Assembly (NCBI GenBank): GCA_963965975.1
Contig: OZ014414.1
Span: 8,799,230 to 8,863,229, forward strand
DNA length: 64,000 nt
Direction: 5' to 3'
From: Xestospongia bergquistia
Lineage: Eukaryota > Porifera > Demospongiae > Haplosclerida > Petrosiidae
The notes under the pieces are model-generated. The model was not told the origin of the DNA, did no database searches, and was given only the letters and a program-made list of their open reading frames with translations. Below, one piece after another: positions 38,943 to 51,888 of this stretch (its first letter is position 1; the number at the start of each line of letters is the position of its first letter). A program made the translations under genes and the position numbers.

Positions 38943-40140
38943 TTAGAATAAATTTATTGAGAGAGGAGGAGGAGCTATTGATGGATGGTTGAGAATTGGA
39001 GGAGGAGATATAGAGGGAGGGTTGAGAGTTTGAGAAGGAGTACTGTAAGGAGGGTGGAATTTTGGAGAAGGAGTGGTAGAGAAAGAGTGAAGAATTAGAG
39101 GTAATGATAATGTAATGATAGAGGAAGATGAAGAAAAGCTGGGCTCAGAAAAACAATTAGATGTAGGAATGGAAATAGAACTGACAGCAAAGCAGGATAA
39201 CATTTGTACTTTGTGAGAGATAGAGTCAATTGAACAGCTTTTATTTCAGTAATAATAGTAGACATTGTTTTACAGGTATTTTCAAGTTTTACTAGCCTAT
39301 CTTTTAGCTGAGTAATATCACTTGTTAGGACAGATACTGAGGAGACTAGAGACTTCACACAGTAAGGACAGATACTGAGGAGACTAGAGACTTCACACAG
39401 TAAGGACTGATACTGAGGAGACTAGAGACTTCACACAGTAAGGACAAATAAAGGGATAGTTAGCAGCAACAGTGGGAGAGATGTTAACACATTCACTATG
39501 AGACCAACAAGACTCACATTCTATCATGTGGTCAGTGTCTTCTTGGGTCAAACAAACACACTTCACAACATCTTTATCATTTCCAGGACCCGGATTTAAT
39601 TCAATGTCACCAGAGAGTAGAAGGAGAAGAAGTAGAACTATAGCTTGGTATGTTGATGAACTACTACGATGAAGGTGAGAAAAAGACTTTGTCAGATATC
39701 TACGATATCTGGGTTGATTTGGTACAAAAACAAGACCATACATGTAACAGGTGATGTGTAGACTTCTTTCCTCGAGATACAGTTTCTGAGAGAAGGCAGC
39801 GTACGAGTGGAAAGACAGAAAAAAGAAGCACAGCTGACCGCGCGCCATTTTGATACTAGAATATTTTCATCTCTGAATATAAGACAGGTCATGTTGACTT
39901 CTTTAGGTGGTCTAAAATGTAATACAAGTACATTTCTCATTGCTTGAGGTCTTCTCTCGCCACAAAGGGTTAAAAATAGTGCTCCGCCCACAAATAATAA
40001 TTACAGGCGCCAACTCCGCCAAGTGACCAGAGACAAAAAAGTGCGACGTTAGAGAAGTAAGTGTCAAGCAAAACTGCTCTATTTTTATTGTCTACTAGTT
40101 TTGTTAGAGAAAGAAATTGTTAATAAAAGAAGAGAAAAGA
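38943..40140 (-). mobile_element. LINE 2A-PHD ORF fragment, unit 5
   Basis: The minus-strand frame 39848-39393 reads from the start methionine through a leucine run, SGDIELNPGP and the PHD finger. Three 38-bp repeats (about 39325-39440), a coiled coil (39300-39220) and a Ser/Pro-rich tail follow. Endonuclease and RT are missing; the fragment ends at the FKBP copy 2 3' end, as in unit 2. Sequence up to about 40140 is the LINE 5' region between it and the receptor stop codon. Confidence 0.8.
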
Positions 40141-40216
40141 AAGTTAAAAGAAATTTAAAGAGAAAATAAAAGTGAGCGAGAAGACAGATTAAGAATAAAC
40201 AACAAACTACTTACCA

Positions 40217-43200
40217 TTACAAGAACTCAAGTCTGTCTTTAATAACTTCATAACTGTCTAACATCTTACAATACTCTTTATGTTGTCTTGATAAGTGTAG
40301 TTCCCTTATTGTAGTATTTTTATTAAGTGATGTACATATTGTCTTGATATCATCATTGTTCAGTGAAGTATCGTAGAGATATAGTCTTGTCAATGATGTA
40401 GTTGTTTGTATTAGATCTGCTATTGTACTGGTACTAACTGAAGTGATCTGAGGATTACATCCGATGTCCAAAATAGTCAATGTTTGGTTTTTAGTAAGTC
40501 CTTCACAGATATATCGGACTCCATTATCAGTGATGTTACAGTTGTAGAGCTCTAGTTCTTTTAAAGTTGTATTACTTGATAACATAGTAGATAAGTGAGT
40601 TATATCTTCATCTGTGATATCAGTAACATAAGACAACACTAACTGTTCAAGTGTTTTATTATTAAAGAGACTATCACTAACTTGTTTGATACCACCAGTA
40701 AGTGAAGAGGAACGCAGCCGTAGTCTCTTTATTGTTTTATTAGTTTTTAGTATCTCTGATAATATCGATACACACTTACTGTCCAATGAAGTGTTCTCTA
40801 TACCAAGTCTCCACATTGTACACTTATTAAGATTGTTTATAATAACTGCAGTACTTTCAGGAGATGATGAGGAGAGATCAATACTCCATTCTTTTCCTGT
40901 TTGTTGTTCTTTTATTAACTTACTTATAACATCTTCACTTTCTAATACACTTGGACTAGTGAGTATAACAATATTGTCATCATTATACCAATGAACTCTT
41001 CCAGTGTGTCCTGTTATAAAACAGAGTTAGTATATAGTATAGTACACACATTGTAATATATACTATAACACACTACAATACACAGACAATACACTGAAGA
41101 AAAAAGGAAGCCATTATTGTTTACTGACTATGGTTACTATGGCAACGAGCAAATAGGAGGCGGGGCTTATTATCCTGAATTTACTGAGATGTTCCTTTTA
41201 AATTACTGATTTACTTTTAGTTGGTCTAGCTACAGTAAGTCATGTTGATATATTACATCATTTTAATTTGTGAATTTATTGCAGTTATAGTAACAGATAG
41301 TCTGGTATGGCCAGCCCCTTTGCTTAGAGAGGAAGGGTTTGGTAGTCCATACTATAGTACAGTTGTCTCTTTCACTAACATTCCTGATACAACTATTATC
41401 AGACAAACCACATTGTTTTTACAGTGGGTGTGGGTGGAAATTTCTTTGATCTAAAAGTGCAGTCATTAGATGTTTCATTATGAAATATTGACTTCTTTGT
41501 CCTTTCTTGTTTTATTGTATTACAATATCTTTCATTTAGTCATGTTGATTTAACTCTGTAAAAATATTCATTGTAGTCTCACAAACCAACTTAAGAGAAA
41601 GGGGCTGAGTTAATTATGTTCCTTTAATATTAACATATAATAAGGTTTACATAAAATTAAATTCTTTTTCATCAACTGTAATATGCTACCAGATCCTTCC
41701 TCTCTAAGCAAAGTTGCTGACCTCATCAGACTATATATGGTATTATAGTATACAATGTGGTTCTATCATAACAAGATTAGTTATAATGACATCATTATTA
41801 CTTATGTCCATTATAGGTGGAGTCAACTAAGACACAGTCAAGTTTATTAATATTTGTCAGTAACAATATATGTAGTAGTTAGTCCATTTTAGTTGTTATT
41901 CATGTCAATAAAGTTACATTATAAATAACAATACTTGTAGTGTATGTGTATTTTATTATATTATAATTATAATAAATTAATATAACATTCTCTAAGTCTT
42001 ACCTCTTTTGTCTGACTCTTCATCCTTTGTCTCTTTATCATCATAGTCCTTTAATATATCATGTAATACTGGAGACTCTATATAAGATACTTATATTAAA
42101 CATGTACATGTATATAGTGTAATATGATAACACTTAATATAAACATTTTATAGATCTTATCATAATCATAACTCTATCATATTATACTGACACTAAGGGA
42201 GTCTATAGTAAATATGGAAATTCATTTTTTATATATTATGAATTTAATTATTGTGGTTTGAGAATTATGAATATAATTTACACTATAATAATTTGTGGTT
42301 TATAAATTTAATAATTATTAACATTATTGATTGTAAGAGATAGAATATTATCATATAAACTTACTTGGAGGAGTGGTTTCATCTTTATTATCAGCTGAAC
42401 CTTTTAACTGATCTTTTAACTCTAATATTAGTGGAGACTCTAGTAGTCACAATTAAGACATATATAATATTAACAATATTATATTATTACCTGTAGTTTC
42501 ATGTGTGGACTCTTCTTGGCTGGATTTTGTTTGTGTTTCCTCAAGTCCTTGATCAGTTACTGGTTTACGAACCTTTGGTATGAATGCTAGATCTAGTAAC
42601 AATGTCATATAATGAGAAGTCACTAATACCAGTTACCTTTCAAGCTCTGTTTTAACTCCTCAATCTGTTGGTCTCTCTCCCTTAGCTGTAAAGTCAACAA
42701 CGTTATTATTTCTTGTAGTGTCTCTAGTTCTTTCTGTCTCTCAGTAGACACTGACAGTATATTCTTCTCAAAAGCTTTATATAAAATGAGAAGAAAATTG
42801 ATCACTAATATATTATGTAAAATACTGACAACATTGGACTTGTCATTGATGTTGTATTAATTTACCTTCCTTTGTTTTCACAAGTGATGTTAAATCTTCA
42901 ATTGTCTTTTCTTTCATTTCTCTTGTTTCTATATAAAGGAACATTAAGTTATTAATCAGATATATCATATAATAGACAGTTATTAAATAAAACAATAGTT
43001 GTACACAATATACCTTCATTTTGTCTGATAATAGATGACATTTGTATAGTCATCTTTTTCCGGATGGTTTGTTCTAGTTCCAGACGACTTCTCAACTCCT
43101 TTGTGTTCTCTTCTACAATAGTTCTAATCTCCTATATATCAATAAACAACACATGTAGTAACTGTTGTCTAATACTACTCATCTCTTACCTTGTCTCTTC

Positions 43201-45216
43201 TATGATCATAAATGGTACAATGACCAACTGTAAGTTGAAGTAATCCTTTCTCTTTCATTATTTCAAGAGTCTCCTGAGCTCTGGTAATAAGTAGAGTTGT
43301 TAGATTCAGTGGAAAAAAACAGGTGACAATGATGGAGTTGCCTCTTTGTATGTAACGAATCTCCACATTGATGTCAAGTGATATGGAAAGAATATCCTCA
43401 ATATCTTTCAAAGTACAATCTTTAGGATCCCAGTTTAACACAAAGACAACTGTCTCACATTTGAGAAGAGAAGGAGTATTTGTTATTTTAAAACTTTCAT
43501 CCAGACAGAGGGAAGCTTTTGTTTTTTCACAAAATGACTGAACAATATCTTTGTATGTTTGTATATGTGTCTCAGCTTCCTTGATTTTGAAGCGCTTCAC
43601 AATACCCTCCAAACAACTGATGTTGATGACTGTACAGTGATCATTTACAACATCTAGGACATCATCAATGGAATTAGAATGAGCTATTTGAGATTTTAAG
43701 TGAGAGTAACCATCTTTAAGAAACTGTTTCAATTTATCCAGAGGTGGAGGTGTGGTATTGATAGCTTCTCGGATATTACTAAAGGCTATTGCAAATTCAC
43801 TTTTAATTGACCCAAAAATAGGACTCAAACTTTGAGGAAGTATAATTTCCTTTACTACATCATCTACAATAAGATCAAGAAATAATCCTTCAATATATCA
43901 CACACAGTATATACTAACCTTGTCTTGAAGCTTTAGTGCTATCTAATGATTTAGTGGTCAATGGGTGTTTAACTCTGGTCTGTACTTCAGGAATGATAAC
44001 ATCAGGAAATACTTTCTCTATTAAAAATTAATATTAAAATTATCATTTAATATAATGAGTACATAGTAATGTATTTACCATAATCCTTTAAGATAGCATT
44101 AGCACATGGTACATTGCTAGTAAATTTTAACAGCACGCTAGCAAAGATCATCAGATGATGATAGTTGGTATGTACAGCATGACGTACAGCTCCTAACAAC
44201 ATCAATAATGCTTTATTTGCTGACAAAGACTTGGCAGTATATTTTATAATTGCTAGTCTAGTTTTAGTAATAACTCCCTCTCCATAGAGGTAGTAAGCTA
44301 CTCTAACAGGATATCGGAGAGACTGAGAGAGAGTACCATAATGACAACATAAAATGTCACTGGCATGATCTTCATGACTACTATAACTTGTCATTACTAC
44401 CTCTTGAACATTAGTTACTGTTGTCTGGTCATCTGGAAATGTTTGACCTATTAACAATAAGTATTAATTATAAATTATTTAATTGACCTCTTACTATATT
44501 CACTGATAATTCTCTCAGATAGTGTTTTTGTCTCTTCAAACTTGGACAGTACTGTTGCTAACACTTTCAACTTCTTGTGATCTGAAGATATTGTTATATG
44601 TATAGCAGATAACAGAGTTGTCTTCTTCTCATCTGGAGATCCCTGCAATGACTCCATCTTATCAAGTGTTTCTTCACTAATGCATCTCTCACTAAATAAG
44701 AGCTGAGACACTTTTACAGGATTAATCAGACACTGTGACAGTGTATCATTATGACACTGAAGAATACAAGTTGCTTCATTAGCTAGAGACTGAGAGTCCA
44801 TTCCTATAATAAGAACAGTACACAATTCATAAACAAACTAATAATATAACATTTATAACATGATGTACATGTAAAAGGTTCTTGTACTCACTAGTAGGAA
44901 GACTACTGGATTTTCTCAACATTTGCTCATACTCATGGGCAATAGTGATTTCTTCAATAACTTCCTTCCTCAAAGCATCTATCACTTGTCTTCTAGTAGC
45001 ATCAGGTTTGGTATCTAACCACAATTCAAACATTTTTGTTGTTTTGTATATGGAGTCATCTGGTAGCTTGTGAATATCTTCTAACTTCTTAGCGTTCAGT
45101 TTCAACTGAATTCCCAACTGATACCATTTACTACCAATACGAATATGTTCACATAATTCATCAAGTGTTGGTTTCTCTACGAGAATCTCCTCAAAAGATA
45201 GGTTTCCTGTAGCCAT
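40217..45216 (-). CDS. Unit 5 receptor, complete, 1046 aa
   Basis: Twelve exons: 44892-45216, 44495-44803, 44079-44447, 43919-44017, 43190-43863, 43014-43131, 42866-42928, 42637-42774, 42491-42592, 42365-42439, 42003-42077, 40217-41010; 3141 nt, one frame. Death domain and first CARD-like domain resemble unit 2. From the fused CARD exon (GQTFPDDQTTV-type start, no NLS exon) through most of the ~225-aa block it resembles unit 3 (LSPIFGSIK, CETVVFVLNWDPKDC), so the gene is mosaic. Coiled-coil exons include KELETLQEIITLLTLQLRER. The LRR exon has its own strand residues (RLGIENT, RLRLRSSS, LDIGCNPQ) and ends DRLEFL. One linker exon is 3 nt shorter than in the other copies. Receptor function is inferred from architecture. 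Confidence 0.88.
41298..41733. mobile_element. TA-flanked MITE, unit 5 intron
   Basis: This is the same element and insertion point as 6821-7278, slightly shortened internally (about 41393 and 41461). The right inverted repeat is diverged (AAGTTGCTGACC). Confidence 0.55.
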
Positions 45217-45427
45217 TGCTTTTTTGCTGGCACGCCCACACAGCGTTATAAGACAAAACCACACCCAAAGATCTTAATCCCTTACCTTTTCCTACACTTG
45301 CTATTTGCTATTGCGCCATATTTTATAGACTTCAGAGACAATGTCCTGAGAATTGTAAACAGAGATCATCTTTAATGAGAGGTAAGATAATGTTACTTGT
45401 GTAGTAATTATAACTTATTGCGTACTT

Positions 45428-45899
45428 CAAGGGCGTAGGAGCCGGTCCGGCCAGTCCGGCTTTAGCCGGACCATTTTTCAGCTTCTCTGATTATTAAAAT
45501 ATAATAATGAATCAACAACAAAAAACAAATGAAACAAAAAGAAAAATTGGTAACTCACACGCATTTGGCAGCCATGTTTTCATTCACCACACCCATTAGA
45601 TTGTAACTGTTGTATCAGCTGTTCTACATGGCTAGCGACTTGACAACTTACGTATTTCCAGACAAGCCACACCAACCGAGAAACTTCAATTTTCTGTACT
45701 TTGTAATCTTACCATATTAACATTGATAATATATATATTATATATATAACACTATAATAGTATTAAGTGTATTTACTGCTCAGTGCATACAACAAATTTT
45801 GCATGGAAAGAAACAACGAAAAAAGTTGCAATGGCCCCGCATCCCCCTAGATGGATTCAGTGTCAGCCTGACCATTCCATTTTTGCTTCCTACGCCCCT
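45428..45899. mobile_element. 472-bp TIR element beginning (A)GGGCGTAGGA
   Basis: The left end CAAGGGCGTAGGAGCCGG and the right end (opposite strand) AGGGGCGTAGGAAGC are inverted repeats flanked by GTACTT at 45422-45427 and 45900-45905. The unit 2 homologous region (about 10850-10900) lacks the element. GC content near the left end is much higher than the surroundings (GGTCCGGCCAGTCCGGC). No coding remnant is seen. The superfamily is uncertain; hAT-like termini are possible, but the short duplication does not prove it. Confidence 0.6.
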
Positions 45900-46315
45900 G
45901 TACTTATATCAATTTTTATTGTACTCTAATTTATTTAATTATTGTATGTATCTAAATCCTTGAACCTTAGACCTAAAAATATATTAACTTTATATTAAAC
46001 CAATCATCATCATGACTTTATCAAGAAGACATCCATTTTAAATGGTCATATTATGTCATCCATTCATTCATCTGTTCATTAGTTATCATACAATAGTCTG
46101 TAATGAATGGATAGGTAGTCAACTAATGGACAAATGATATCAATATTACATTTAAATGTAATATCTATTGTATGAATTAATCCATCTAGCTATACTCCAT
46201 CTATTATTGATCCATTTCATTCATCTATTCATCCATTCATACAATAGTCTGTAATCACAATTACACAATAATATTTTAACATTTAAAGTATTAAACACCT
46301 TATCATGTTATCATA

Positions 46316-46340
46316 GCTCTCTCTCCCTCCCTCCCTCCTT

Positions 46341-46412
<72 letters not shown>
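46316..46412. repeat. Long (CT)n/(CCTC)n microsatellite
   Basis: A CT and CCTC run of nearly 100 bp lies just before the CATAGCAG acceptor of the Cobl-like exon. The unit 2 homologue is only about 26 bp. Confidence 0.9.
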
Positions 46413-46415
<3 letters not shown>

Positions 46416-48510
46416 GCAGATAGAAGAATTAACAGAGGTCATACAAAAACAATCTACTAACAATCATAAGAAAGGAGTTAAAAATGATACAAGTTACAGT
46501 TCCTCTCTTCCTTCTACTGCCAATGATCCTAAGAATATCTCCTCAACAACCCCAAAAGCATCCAATGGGGACTTAACACAACCTCCTAATAAACCTAGGG
46601 TTCTTAATCGTACTAGGTCATCTTCAAGTGACAAAATACCTATTCATATGGTCAACCAGACTTACAAAATTGTCAAACTGGTTCTAAAAACCAGCCTAGT
46701 CCACCTCACCATCGTCGGGCTCCCAGTCCACCTAAGGGTGGTTCTCCAAGACGCCGTTCTATGTCTCTGAGCAATTCTAGTCAGGAGAGTCCATGACCTC
46801 ATCTTAAATCTCAAGGTAGTTTAAATGGGAGCTCACCACGTCGTACATCTGACCAAAGTCTCAAAATGTCCCCTAGCATCCCAAAGCAAAAAGCTCCGCC
46901 TCCTCCATCCCCAGGAAAGGAAAAACGTACCTCTAGACATTTAAGTTTAGAAGGAACACCCACTTCTATCACTATTGACAAATTTAAATATCCTCCTGTA
47001 CAAGACAAGGGTTCTGAAATTATTAAAACTAATCCTTCATCCCCTATTAGGGGATCTGTAGAACTACAGAGGGAGCTCTCAAAGGAACTAGTAAGAAGAT
47101 CAAGTAAGTTAGTACAACAAGAGGAACATATATATCACAAGATACCAGAGAGACAATTGAGTCAAGAAAAAGAAAAAAACAAAAAATGTTCCTTGAGAAA
47201 AAGAACATGTTTATCACAAGATATCTGAAATACAAGGTAGTCGTGATAAAGTGGTGAATAGAACTGGTCTACAAGAGAAAGATGCTGTTTATTTCAAAAT
47301 CAATCTTGTACAAGATAAGAAATCAAGTCACGATAAAGAAAAGAAAAAAGTCAAAAATGCCAATCAAATTTTAAAAGCATCTGGTGTTAATACTGTTATC
47401 ACATCTGAGCGTAGTAATCTTTTGGCGGCAATTAGACATGGTATGCAGCTGAACAAAGTCAAAAGTGAAGAAGACAAGAGACATGAAGATTCTCCCATGC
47501 CGTGGGATGTAGCAGCCATATTGGAACGAAGACAAGCATTAGCTAACTCTGATAATGAATTTGAAGAAGCTGCGGTACAGGAAGCTGAATGGGAAGACAG
47601 TGAGCTGTTGCTTAGCAACTAGAAATGGTAAATAAACAAAAGTAACAAGCAACAAATCAAAACAAACAAACAATTTAAACAACAACATTATCATCATCTC
47701 ATCACATAATCTTGTCTAATATAATTTTGTTAATAACTTATCATTTTATTGATATAATATTATGTCCATATATGGAATTATAGTTCATTTACCTACTCTT
47801 CTCTCCATAGCAACAGAGGTAACCAATTCATCCTATCACATCACTTTCTAATTTGTATGACATCTCTCTTTTCTCTTTTATTAGCTATTTAGAGCTAATA
47901 AAATAACAATATATACTTATTATAAAAGAGATTTAACTAATATTCCACAGATCATTACCACAAACACTGATAATGTCATTGTTATTTAGTCTCTCACATA
48001 ATATATCATATTATATTAACACACACACAGACATATTGTATAATATATTATGTCATTATTGTTATTAACAATCAGTTTATTAAATTAAGTTATTAATTAT
48101 TAATATTAAAATCAAATATATCCATATTAATTATTATAATTATTAATTTGTTTATTATAATTGTTATTATTGTATTATAATAATATGATTTGATTACATG
48201 TAATTGATAATTACATGTACATGTAGATCAGTAGCTTTATATGACTACATGTAGATCAATAGTTACATTGTTCTAAATATTGATATATCTATATTACTTG
48301 ATAGATATAACTGTCTACATGTATATGTATGTTTGTGAATTGTTTTTAGATTTGACCCAGGAAGAGAGAATATTAATGGTAGATTGTGCAAGTGAAAATT
48401 CAAAGGATGATTTGAAGGGACACGATAGGAGGATGACATCATCATATAGGATAATGGATGAACTTGAGAAGAAAGATAACTGGAATAATGATATCATGAC
48501 TAACAGTTAA
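46412..48510 (+). pseudogene. Cordon-bleu-like WH2 protein, copy 2 (degenerate)
   Basis: This is homologous to 12296-15089 but has lost about 450 bp corresponding to 12770-13220 and further sequence near the start. A TGA interrupts the frame near 46795 (SPRP in copy 1). The frame resumes at 46866-47228 (PSIPKQKAPPPPSPGKEK, HIYHKIPERQ), shifts, and continues at 47251-47622 with the WH2-like SNLLAAIRHGMQLNKVK and MPWDVAAILERRQ. At its end GAAGACAGTGAGC offers a phase-1 splice donor that joins in frame to the small exon 48349-48510 (LTQEERILMVDC...MTNS stop), which suggests that exon is the natural C-terminus. It is divergent from the unit 5 receptor. Confidence 0.65.
47630..48348. other. AT-rich non-coding stretch
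   Basis: Nearly identical to 14183-14928 in unit 2. Low-complexity AT sequence with no gene seen; probably intronic to the Cobl-like locus. Confidence 0.5.
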
Positions 48511-48791
48511 GAGGTTTAACAGTCAATAATAATAATATGTAATGTTCATTGTTTTATGTAATTTAGTGTGAAATTATTTCTACTACTATTATTAGGAAAG
48601 TAATACAATTAGTAAATGAAAAGAATGGAGATCTTTTGTCTAAACATTTACTATATTATTTTATATAATTCCTTCTTTAGTCTACTAGTCTATCTGTCCA
48701 TTTATTTATCCTAATGTCCATTTGACCGTCTATCCATTCATCCATACATATACCATTCATCCATACATCCATCCATTCATTTCTTTTATAG

Positions 48792-49740
<949 letters not shown>

Positions 49741-49984
49741 GTCCATTTTTTTATTTATTCATCCATTTTGTTGGTATTGTAAATCTAGATTAGATCATAT
49801 TATTATTAGAAATAATAGAGTTGTCTATTAATATCATCTCACCATTTATTATGTGAGTGAGTAAACGTCTCTACTTCAGAAATATGTATTGTTGGACTTG
49901 AACAGTTGACAATTTTCATTATTCAACTGAACTGATCTCATTATTATAGTTAAATTGTAGTCTTCAATATCTTAATGATTAATT

Positions 49985-50760
49985 GAATTAATGGAGTTTT
50001 TTATTAAAACACAAAAGACACTTAATAACAAAGCTAATATAAAGAGTATCAATAACAATACTAGATTTGTAATGATAATAAAATTAAATAAGAAGTAAAA
50101 AGATTAATTATTATTAATTATTAACAATTAATTAATAAATATGAACAATATGTGTGTGCTATATTCATGATAATTCTAAAATAGATAAGAAATATTTTGC
50201 TTTAATTGACTTACAGAGTTGAGATCTTTGAATGATGAGGGAAGGGAATTAGAAATAGAATATGGATCCCAAACAGTGGAAGACTTCTTGTTCATTTTTT
50301 TAAATAGAGACCAGAAGTCCTTGGAAGTTGAAGAAGAGGATAGCTTGTGGAAGAAGGTAGATTTCAAATGATGTTGGTATACGTAAGAGAATGTTTTGTT
50401 TCTACAAATGTGATATTGAGACATCAGTGATGATGATTTAGTTCTTTTGGTTTTAGTAAATAGAGCATTATGTTTGTGAATACAAGAAAGGAGGTGGTTG
50501 TTGGCCCAGGGTGGTGAATTTTTAATAGACACTAATTTAGATGGGATCATTACTTCAATAAAGACTACTTTAAACATGGACCAAGAGTAATTGACATCAG
50601 TGGAGGATAAGAGAGGATTACATTAGCTGTTTTAAAGTCACCTTTACTATAATGCCAAATATTACAAAGGTTCTTAGAAGATGGTATGTAATGTTGTCTT
50701 AAAGGGACAATGAACAATAACAAATTACAAGACAAAATGGAGGAAGAAAAAAAGAAGGAC
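49985..50760 (-). mobile_element. LINE ORF2 remnant, unit 6
   Basis: Copy of 27440-28240. The minus-strand frame 50577-50176 encodes SPPWANNHLLSCIHKHNALF through DFWSLFKKMNKKS fused to SNSLPSSFKDLNSVS; the RT domain is missing. The region 50600-50720 encodes the HYIPSSKNLCNIWHYSKGDF segment. Confidence 0.75.
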
Positions 50761-51074
50761 ATGACAAGTTTGGACAAGTCTATAATGTATATGTGTAGAT
50801 AAGAGGTGACCCCACTTATTATGTTATAAGTTACTGCCAACTAAATGTATTGTGGATGTAGTACTAATAAATGTAAAATGATTAATACTGAGCATGCAGA
50901 CTTACATGTATTGCACTACTAACACACTTACTATTAGCAGTTCACATATGTACCATGGCTACTAAATACCGTCAACTATCAATTTGTCCTAAGACCTTAC
51001 TTAGCTCCTAAATTGGTACAGTCCAATTTTATGATACCTGGAGTTGTTTCATCCAAGAGTTGATTTGGACAAGT

Positions 51075-51270
51075 CTATAAATTGCTAGAGAAATTGAACA
51101 AAGTTAATTCTAATGAAGGACTTTTTGATAATGACAAAGAGGTACAGTTTGTTTTGTAGAATGATGATTGTCTACCTATTGAGAGTATATACATTGTACA
51201 GGTTCAGTTTGATAATGCAGCAATAGACCTACTACATTATGTTATGACTGAATGGGGAAAAACAGTGTAG
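51075..51270 (+). pseudogene. FKBP-locus 3' exon fragment, unit 6
   Basis: Homologous to 28386-28574. It has an in-frame TAG at 51157-51159 where the other copies have TGG, and ends TEWGKTV plus stop. It lies between two LINE fragments. Confidence 0.45.
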
Positions 51271-51358
51271 GGATATCTATAAAGAGCTGAAGAGTTAAAT
51301 TTACATGAAGAGTCTCTGATCAATTATCTGTGTAAGATAATGAAATCACACATAAAAA

Positions 51359-51850
51359 TTAGAATAAACTTATTGAGAGAGGAGGAGGAGCTATTGATGG
51401 ATGGTTGAGAATTGGAGGAGGAGATATAGAGGGAGGGTTGAGAGTTTGAGAAGGAGTACTGTAAGGAGGGTGGAATTTTGGAGAAGGAGTGGTAGAGAAA
51501 GAGTGAAGAATTAGAGGTAATGATAATATAATGATAGAGGAAGTTGAAGAAAAGCTGGGCTCAGAAGATGTAGGAATGGAAATAGAACTGACAGCAGAGC
51601 AGGATAACATTTGTACTTTGTGAGAGATAGAGTCAATTGAACAGCTTTTATTTCAGGAATAATAGTAGACATTGGTTTACAGGTATTTTCAAGTTTTACT
51701 AGCCTATCTTTTAGCTGAGTAATATCACTTGTTAGGACAGATACTGAGGAGACTAGAGACTTCACACAGTAAGGACAAATGAAGGGATAGTTTGCAGCAA
51801 CAGTGGACATTAGAGAAGTAAGTGTCAAGCAAAACTGCTCTATTTTTATT
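51359..51850 (-). mobile_element. LINE ORF1 fragment without 2A, unit 6
   Basis: Only the Ser/Pro-rich tail, coiled coil (TQLKDRLVKLENT) and one 38-bp repeat with the PHD end (AANYPFICPYCVKS) remain. The 2A motif, N-terminus and most of the LINE 5' region are deleted, so it comes within about 60-100 bp of the receptor stop codon at 51889. Confidence 0.75.
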
Positions 51851-51888
51851 GTCTACTAGTTTTGTTAGAAACAACAAACTACTTACTA

